DNA of 64,000 bases, taken from Botrytis cinerea B05.10 (taxonomy: Eukaryota > Ascomycota > Leotiomycetes > Helotiales > Sclerotiniaceae). The stretch is from contig NC_037311.1 in assembly GCF_000143535.2 (NCBI RefSeq), positions 1,488,001-1,552,000 on the forward strand, read 5' to 3'. Positions 57,852 through 64,000 of this stretch are shown here, piece by piece. The translations under genes were made by a program, and so were the position numbers. The notes under the pieces are model-generated. The model did no database searches. It was not told the origin of the DNA and saw only the letters and a program-made list of their open reading frames with translations. Each line of letters begins with the position of its first letter. The stretch's first letter is position 1.

Positions 57852-59840
57852 TTTGATTGTTGTTTGAGGAACGAAAGATAAACTTAAAGATAGTGTTTTT
57901 AATTGAGAGTAGTAGAGACTGAAGTGAAGAGAATGCTGTGTTTGAAGGTGTGGTATAGAAAAGATATCTGAGGATATTTATATTATCTTTTTGATGAGCA
58001 GGAACGTGGAAATTTCACAGCTTAACAATCAGGAACTTCACTTGGCTGCCAGTAGGACGTTCCTTCGTGAATATGCCTTAAAGCCAAGAAAAAAGGACGC
58101 AGGTAGGTAACTAAGCATAAAATCCGAGTGTTACATTGCTTTCTCAAAAGAAATGAATCTGACTGATCCTCTGAAGAATGCCCCGCATAGCCACCAAGCC
58201 GAAACGATTACTTGCGGTACTTTTTGGGGGTTTCAAAAGATTAGATGCTAGGTATCTGCAGAGCTTCCTAGCCTTATAGTAATGAATAGATACAAATAAA
58301 TTATCAACGACCATGAATATTAGCAAGGGAGAACTCGGTGAAAAATATTGACAGAAATTTCCCCCACCCAGATTCTCACATTACTTGACAAGCCTGATAT
58401 AACTGAATTAATGGAATTTTTTCAGATACTGGTGCAGAGGCTCAAAGTCAGAACAGATGGAATGGCTTCGACTCCAGGTGTGAATCTTGCTGTCGGATTA
58501 GAAACAGATTAGTCGAAAACATTCCTACGACAACTTTGCGCAACAGTTTTGGCTCCGCATGACAGCGGGTCTCCTCGGCCGAGTAGATGGCATGGTAGGA
58601 GATGATCCCGATCCTATTTCAAAAATCGTTCTGTATTTCAAGATCAAATCAATCAATTGATGTCTTGTACTGCGGTCAATATCAAGTGAGACATGTATGT
58701 TATCGAATCCATTCGGAGCTATGCATGAATGAAATATCCATACATGTGAGCTCCTGCCCCCTTGCAGAAAGACTCCAAAGTGTCTGCCGGATTCCGACAT
58801 CAGATTGATGCAATAAATCCTATGTAAGAATTTAAATCTCAGAAGACCGAAACTTCACGTGTGCCCGTCATACCATCTGATTTCGTTGGGTGTACAATTA
58901 CAGGCTTACCGGTGATGTAACGTTTATGCGAAACGACCCCATAAATACGATGAGCTTATATAAATAGCCCTATAACACAGTCAGCCCGAGCCTCAACGCT
59001 GAATAATAAGGATCCGAAGGATTTTCTTAGAATGAAAGGAGGAATAAACGAAAAACAGAGTTTATTTTAAGGTTAAAGGTTTGAAACAATTTGCCGGTCG
59101 GAGTTAGGTCATCAATGAGGTTCTAATTTGTATATTGAGAATGTAAGCGGCATTCAAAACACGTACTTTTCCAATCATGAAAAACAATAGAAAGATTTCT
59201 AATTGAGAGTTTCGTTGAAAATACTAGGACTCGTTATTCTATTGTTATTTTCCCCCAAAGAGATACTCGAAGTTATTTGAGCTAAAATCGTAGTGTGTGT
59301 CGAGTGAACATTGTGTCGTCAACGCCTCGCCTCTTGTCAATCAGTAATCGGAGAATTATGTGGGTAGTACTTGATACCATACATTCATGTCAATAGGAGA
59401 AAATGTGTCAAAGGCTCTACAGAAAATAAATGACATTAACCTAAGGAAGGTCATCAAGTGAGTAGTTCAATACTCGAGTATGCACAACTAGTGAATGTAT
59501 GCTACTTAACTTTTCCCTGCAGAGTAAGATTTTGTCCCACTTACTGCCTCCAACATTTCTATTACAATTTTCTCGATGTGCTCTGCATTAATGAAATGGT
59601 CATGGCATGGACATTCAATGAATCGTGTAGATATATGTATAAATTGGTGACTTGGGTATCACGCTGTCTCTTTGTTTGGTGGAGGCTCGAAGAATTACTT
59701 AGCTGTAACCCGTTACCACTCAAGCATGACCAAGGAAAAATTTTCTTGTTGCATTCAGTGACTTTCATACTCGATGACCGAAAATTCATCTATGCATACT
59801 AAAGTATGTTTTGTTCGTATATGACTGCATCAAATTGTTC
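57852..59840. other. Intergenic region
   Basis: Upstream of the small secreted protein gene, then unassigned DNA. Open frames at 58525-58800, 59458-59802 (+) and 59562-59789 (-) overlap each other on opposite strands and show no motif or splice support. Confidence 0.5.
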
Positions 59841-60770
59841 TCAAATACGAGCAACTCTGCGCGAAAAAATCTCACCTGTACTCTCATTACCATTTTCCAA
59901 TGTGTGTATACGTCCGCGAAGCTCTTCAATTCCATTGCTGTCTGTTGTTAGTCCATAGAACTTCGCTAGATTGATATTGATATTTGGGAGCAAAATTGCC
60001 GATAATTTTGACTTCCTCGTTTCCCTCAGGAAATTTGACTGGGAGCTTCCACAAGCTCCGATTGACGCAAATGAATTATTACCACAAGATGGTGTTTGAA
60101 TTTAAATCTGACCAGCAAAGAATCTATAGTTGACGTACTCAGAGATAAAAAGGAACCTCGCGTCTTCATGAGCTGTATCCTTTGCCAATTGTGTACACTT
60201 TTCCCCAGAGAGAGCGTGTGTGTGGTAGATTGGGTTGGAGTCAGACCGTTGCCGCTTGTGTATTGTATTTGGTTTCTGTTGTACCGAAAAATGGACTGTG
60301 AATGGCAATTAAATTGCTATTGCACCTGGGTGTCCATCTTGCGAGTGGAAATGCTTGAAGTTCCAGCCCTTGTGGACACTGTACTTTGTGAGTCGCCTCG
60401 AACTTCAGAAACAGATAAGATATCGTCATCTGTTGCCATCACACCCTAAATCGCGTTCCCTCGACTCTGCAAGAGACATTCCCCTGTTTGCAACATTTTT
60501 TGCATGAATATTGCATTTGAGATGCCGTCTCACAGTAGATTTTGGTTCGAAATCAAACCCAAAAAGCCGATCGCACTCGTGACAATAAATCCGAAGTCTC
60601 TCAACATGGCAGTTGTCCTCTCCAGTTCATCATTAGGATACATGCATATCGCGAATATTTATATTCTTTTCTTCCCTTTTTTTGATAAAGCGCCGGATAG
60701 AGAGTGTTTAGGAATAAGATCTGGTTGTGTATCAAGGGCAATATGATTTGATATTGGTTCTCCTGTAAAG
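59841..60770 (-). pseudogene. C2H2 zinc-finger gene remnant or unresolved multi-exon gene
   Basis: Three minus-strand stretches look coding but I cannot join them. 60764-60690 reads GDFTGEPISNHIALDT and ends in KKGKKRI then a stop. 60626-60426 encodes a clear finger: RIYCHECDRLFGFD ... STVRRHLKCNIHAKN (C-x2-C-x16-H-x5-H; unusually long loop). The last, about 60105-59841, reads RETRKSKLSAILLPNIN and GIEELRGRIHTLENG before its stop. The expected partner finger upstream of RIYCHECD is spread over two frames around a stop at 60627-60632 with no usable intron. This suggests a frameshifted gene, although a missed intron is possible. Plus-strand frames at 60096-60449 are probably its shadow. Confidence 0.4.
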
Positions 60771-61442
60771 TCGCCTGCTCCGAATGGAACTCAGGATACC
60801 AAAAGGTGTAGAAGCAAATCTTCTACAGATTGTCACCCACACGATTAGCATCAGAATCATAAACATTGATTATATTCAACGATATGGTATAGATGCGGGG
60901 AGAGATGACGTCCTCGTGATCACGTGTTTGAACTGACATCTTGTCTTTCAATCCAAGTTTGTGCTTCTTTTCTAAACACTCCCACTGCTATATATCCCTA
61001 AATGCCGAAAGATACATTCAAAATAAAAGAATATAGAATCCAGATAAATAGTCACCTTTGTTGCGGCATACAATATGTTGTGAGGCAAACTCGGTGAACG
61101 ATAGCTATGGCTATCATTGTTGTGTTGTTCAGCCTCACCATCACATAGAATATGTTGGACTGCAGCAAATCTTGAGCCCATCTCCACTATTCATGTCCAT
61201 CATCTCAAATTTCAAGATGTATTGGCTCATCTCACTCAGCTGAAACCTTGTGCAGATCTAGGGGAATTTTGAATTGGCCAACTCAGGCACGGACTTCCCC
61301 ACAGAGTCCGAACACTGTTCCCCCTATCATTGGCCGACTATTTTACTGATTCGAGCTCGGAATTTCTTGAAACTTAAAAGGCAAACAGATTGGACTTTGA
61401 TAACCTTTAACACACATAACATCGAATTCGAAGATAACAAAG
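60771..61442. other. Intergenic region
   Basis: Presumed upstream region of the Ayg1-like gene. No other gene is recognised. Confidence 0.5.
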
Positions 61443-62937
61443 ATGCCATCTCAAGCAACGGAACTCGGCAGTGGAAGAACGTGGACGTTGGGTGACAAAT
61501 TTGAGGCGAAATTCCCTCATCATGAGGGTGTCAAGGCATTGTGGGAGACAAAATGGAAATTCCCTGTAGATGCTTCCCGAGACTGGAATGATTGCGGCCA
61601 TGATACTCACATTTCATAGTGCACAAAGAGTGTATATCCTTTCCATGACGGAAAATTTGAAGATTTCGAACCCATCTTTGAGCATCTAATTGCCGTGAGC
61701 CCTCCCCACTTGTTTCCACTCTTTGATGATTGACAATTCTCAGAATAACATAAATGATGGATATGGTGATGCGTTCACTGAAGCTTTCTTTCCAATTGCT
61801 GAACAGCTTACTGCTCAAGGAGATGAGTTAGTGGCTTCTGGCGACCAAGCTTCAGCATCAGAGCTCTATCTACGAGCCGCTTGTGTATATCGAATAGCAC
61901 GATTTCCATATATCGGCAAATTTCCAGAGATAAGTTCCCAAGTCAAGTGGAAAGCATGGGAAGCCCAAAAAGAGGTGTATATGAAAGCTGCCACGAAATG
62001 GGACTGTCCAGTAGAAGAAGTTTTGATTAAACATACACATGCGGAAGAGCAAGATGAACTCTCGATACCACTTTATGTGAGATACCCTCCAGCTACTAAG
62101 ACTTCGAAAGTACCAGTGGTGCTTCTCTTGACAGGACTCGATGGATATCGACCGGATAATACAGTTCGAAGCGATGAGTTTATCAGTCGCGGTTGGGCAT
62201 GCGTAATTGCGGAGATTCCAGGGACGGCTGACTGCCCCTCTGATCCAAGTGATCCTTCAGCTCCCGATAGATTGTGGACAAGTGTCTTAGAGTGGATGAA
62301 ATTAGGAGACAGGTTTGACATGAGCCACGTGATGGTATGGGGCTTGAGTGCTGGTGGGTATTATGCCGTCAGACTGGCTCACACGCATAAGGATCAACTA
62401 AGAGGAGTTGTTGCCCAAGGTGCTGCGGTTCACTACTTCTTCGGTAAAGATTGGCTCGAAAAGGCTGAAGGTCATGAGTATCCTTTCCAGTAAGTTTCCT
62501 ATTTCCAGGAGCCTGGGGAGATAAAGTCTAATATTTCCTAGACTTGGTCCAGCTATGGCATTGAAGCACGGGTATACCTCTATAGAAGAATTTAGGAGCA
62601 ACGTCCAAAAGAAATTCTCACTGCTGGAAAACGGGGTAATCGATAAGCCTTCGACAAGACTGTTGCTTATCAATGTAAGGTTCTGATTGCATGTGTAACA
62701 TACGTCGTGACTGACAGCACATCTGATAGGGTACTTTGGACGGACTAATGCCGATCGAGGATTCCCAACTGTTGTTTGAACATGGAACGCCAAAAGAAGC
62801 TCGGTAAGTTACAAACTCATTCATAAGTCCGGTGCTTGTTCGTTAACACTAGTAGTTTCTTTCCTGGTGCCTTACACATGGGTTACCCAATGGCAAATTC
62901 GGCAGTGTATCCGTGGATGGAGAGTGTGATGGAATAG
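61443..62937 (+). CDS. ayg1: Ayg1/Yg1-like alpha/beta hydrolase of DHN-melanin biosynthesis
   Basis: Six exons, 61443-61565, 61620-61694, 61744-62489, 62542-62674, 62730-62803 and 62856-62937, all phase-consistent, giving 410 residues, the usual length for Ayg1. The start [20 protein letters not shown] and [20 protein letters not shown] match the family N-terminus. The nucleophile elbow [10 protein letters not shown] gives Ser about 268; Asp about 363 lies in [13 protein letters not shown]; His about 391 in [12 protein letters not shown]. The 95- and 28-residue triad spacings agree with Aspergillus fumigatus Ayg1 as I recall it. Ayg1 shortens a heptaketide naphthopyrone to 1,3,6,8-tetrahydroxynaphthalene for DHN melanin. 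No polyketide synthase or other melanin gene is adjacent, so the pathway genes must be dispersed or outside the window. Confidence 0.95.
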
Positions 62938-63619
62938 AATGGGGGATGAAGTTATGTTGTGTGCGAAGTAGCCACCACCATCTCAAAGACTCTCTGAGAT
63001 CTGTTTGTCGATGGGCAAAAATGAACTTCTCTGGCGCGATGAAATTATGTAACATATCAGTATACCAACGCGTAAAGTTCAAATGCACCATTGAATCGTA
63101 TATATCTTCTCGCCATTGTAGCTCTAAACATCCAGAATTTTGTTGATATGTCTCCGAAATTTCAACTTTTCTATCAGTGTCGACACTTATATTAAGATTG
63201 CTGAATTTGCACATGAAGCACGCGCCACTCTCCAAGTTTTGATTACATAATCTACAGAAGATGTGATGTGGCTCAATTCCTACCAACGTGGTCTCCACAT
63301 ATATCCGCATCTCGACACGTCCCCAATTAAACGTGTAATCATAACCTGAACAACTGCATAGATGCCAATGCTGATATTGTCGCTCTCTCCTATCAGTCAA
63401 ACCTAGGCGAATGGACATACTTCTTGGACTGCGAATAATCAATTTCCGTAGAAAAGGTGTAGAAGCTGTGCATTGAACGTTTCTCTTGAGAGCCAAAGCC
63501 ATGGCTAGTCCTTTGGATACCAACTCTTCATTATACAAAAGAGTATCAAGATGCATTGCAAGTATGATACGTTTCCATCGAGCTAATACTTCTAAAGAAG
63601 GTTTGTGTCCACAAGTCAT
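62849..63619 (-). CDS. Hypothetical protein with paired CxxC motifs (tentative)
   Basis: A 256-codon minus-strand frame, long for chance in DNA of this composition. It contains HIFCRLCNQNLESGACFMCK, two CxxC pairs 9 residues apart as in a zinc ribbon, and Trp/His-rich segments (LRWWWLLRTQHN). I recognise no family. Its 3' part overlaps the last Ayg1 exon (62856-62937) in antisense, and its 5' part overlaps a plus-strand candidate from 63501. Either it uses a downstream ATG or one of the two is not real. Confidence 0.35.
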   Translation of the reverse strand: MTCGHKPSLEVLARWKRIILAMHLDTLLYNEELVSKGLAMALALKRNVQCTASTPFLRKLIIRSPRSMSIRLGLTDRRERQYQHWHLCSCSGYDYTFNWGRVEMRIYVETTLVGIEPHHIFCRLCNQNLESGACFMCKFSNLNISVDTDRKVEISETYQQNSGCLELQWREDIYDSMVHLNFTRWYTDMLHNFIAPEKFIFAHRQTDLRESLRWWWLLRTQHNFIPHSIPSHSPSTDTLPNLPLGNPCVRHQERNY

Positions 63620-64000
63620 TATTTCATGTTATCGTCTGCGGCACCGATGGTCTCCCAAAGCACTATCGTCTGCCCAATTACAGAAGGAAGAACTTGTCAA
63701 AAGGATTTTGAACCAGATGATCGAGGTGAGCAGAATCTATCTTATGCTCTTAACTGAATTTTCTGATGCAATAAAACAGGCCAACATTCTGGTGAAAATA
63801 CCTGAAAAGGATACGCCTTCTGGTAGAAATTTGCCGGCAACGATAGAGCAAAGTTATGTTTTGATCCCTGATTATCAGACGGAAAGCTGTAGACCAGGCG
63901 ATTCATGTGATGATTTACTGAGCTCAGGAATATCTGAGCCAAATCAAGTAGTGTTTGGTACAAGCCTCGCGACACAAAATAGCATAATAAGTCGTGAGTT
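63501..64000 (+). CDS. Partial gene running off the right edge
   Basis: Exon 63501-63725 starts at ATGGCTAGTCC and ends at a GTGAGC donor (RILNQMIE). The frame continues in phase after an AACAG acceptor at 63780 (ANILVKIPEKDTPSG) and stays open to at least 63992, where AGTC-GTGAGTT may be the next donor. Visible blocks include CYRLRHRWSPKALS, QLQKEELVKRIL, TIEQSYVLIPDYQT and SCDDLLSSGISEPN. No domain is recognisable from about 145 residues. The start could lie further downstream if the antisense frame 62849-63619 is the true gene at 63501-63619. Confidence 0.5.
   Translation, partial: MASPLDTNSSLYKRVSRCIASMIRFHRANTSKEGLCPQVIISCYRLRHRWSPKALSSAQLQKEELVKRILNQMIEVSRIYLMLLTEFSDAIKQANILVKIPEKDTPSGRNLPATIEQSYVLIPDYQTESCRPGDSCDDLLSSGISEPNQVVFGTSLATQNSIISRE

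Noticed and set aside
59458..59802. 114-codon plus-strand frame
   Set aside because: No motif and no ATG at the frame start; it competes with a minus-strand frame of similar size.
60096..60449. 117-codon plus-strand frame
   Set aside because: It overlaps the minus-strand C2H2-like coding segments. Its composition (Cys/Val/Leu/Trp) looks like an antisense shadow.

Overview
The window is nuclear DNA of a filamentous ascomycete. Genes are interrupted by short introns (mostly about 45-130 nt, GT..AG with CTAAC/CTGAC-like branch sites), intergenic regions are long and AT-rich, and the gene set is fungal: a Zn2Cys6 regulator, a NACHT-WD40 NLR, a HeLo-like protein, an Ayg1-type melanin hydrolase and a Ty3/gypsy chromovirus. 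The overall style fits Leotiomycetes/Sclerotiniaceae (Botrytis-Sclerotinia type); that placement is inference, not shown by a marker.

Layout. 1-5.5 kb holds no gene and is unusually C-rich/G-poor on the + strand. 5.5-22.6 kb is a conserved core: a fatty-acid elongase (ELO, -), cytochrome c oxidase subunit Cox6/Va (+, CCAAT box upstream), a large Ulp2-type SUMO protease (+), and a chromodomain protein with an Hda2/3-like region (-), probably a subunit of an HDAC/heterochromatin complex. 22.6-26.2 kb is gene-poor with simple repeats. 26.2-31.6 kb is a large NLR gene (-) that I reassembled across seven exons: N-terminal membrane segment(s), a possible TIR/SEFIR-like domain, NACHT, and about 14-15 WD40 repeats.

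32.4-40.6 kb is the accessory core. Two tRNA genes (Ala-AGC with G3:U70; Tyr-GUA with a 12-nt intron) bracket a complete 6.6-kb Ty3/gypsy chromovirus with two 561-bp LTRs that look identical, a GTTTG target duplication, and an unbroken 1617-aa Gag-Pol with a C-terminal chromodomain. It has a possible self-priming (Tf1-like) primer site and an extra antisense ORF carrying a Zn2Cys6-spaced cysteine cluster plus a coiled coil. A very AT-rich island follows it.

41.7-64 kb carries a secreted PL7 polysaccharide lyase (-), an MGYTHYW-family protein with a 5-nt first coding exon (+), a Zn2Cys6 transcription factor rebuilt across ten exons (-), a secreted protein of unknown function (+), a HeLo-like protein (+), an F-box/LRR-like protein (+), a six-cysteine small secreted protein (-), traces of a C2H2 zinc-finger gene (-), an Ayg1-like DHN-melanin hydrolase with an intact triad (+), and two overlapping tentative genes at the right edge. 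No classical biosynthetic cluster is visible. All exon boundaries were read by eye from splice signals and frame continuity and need transcript support.
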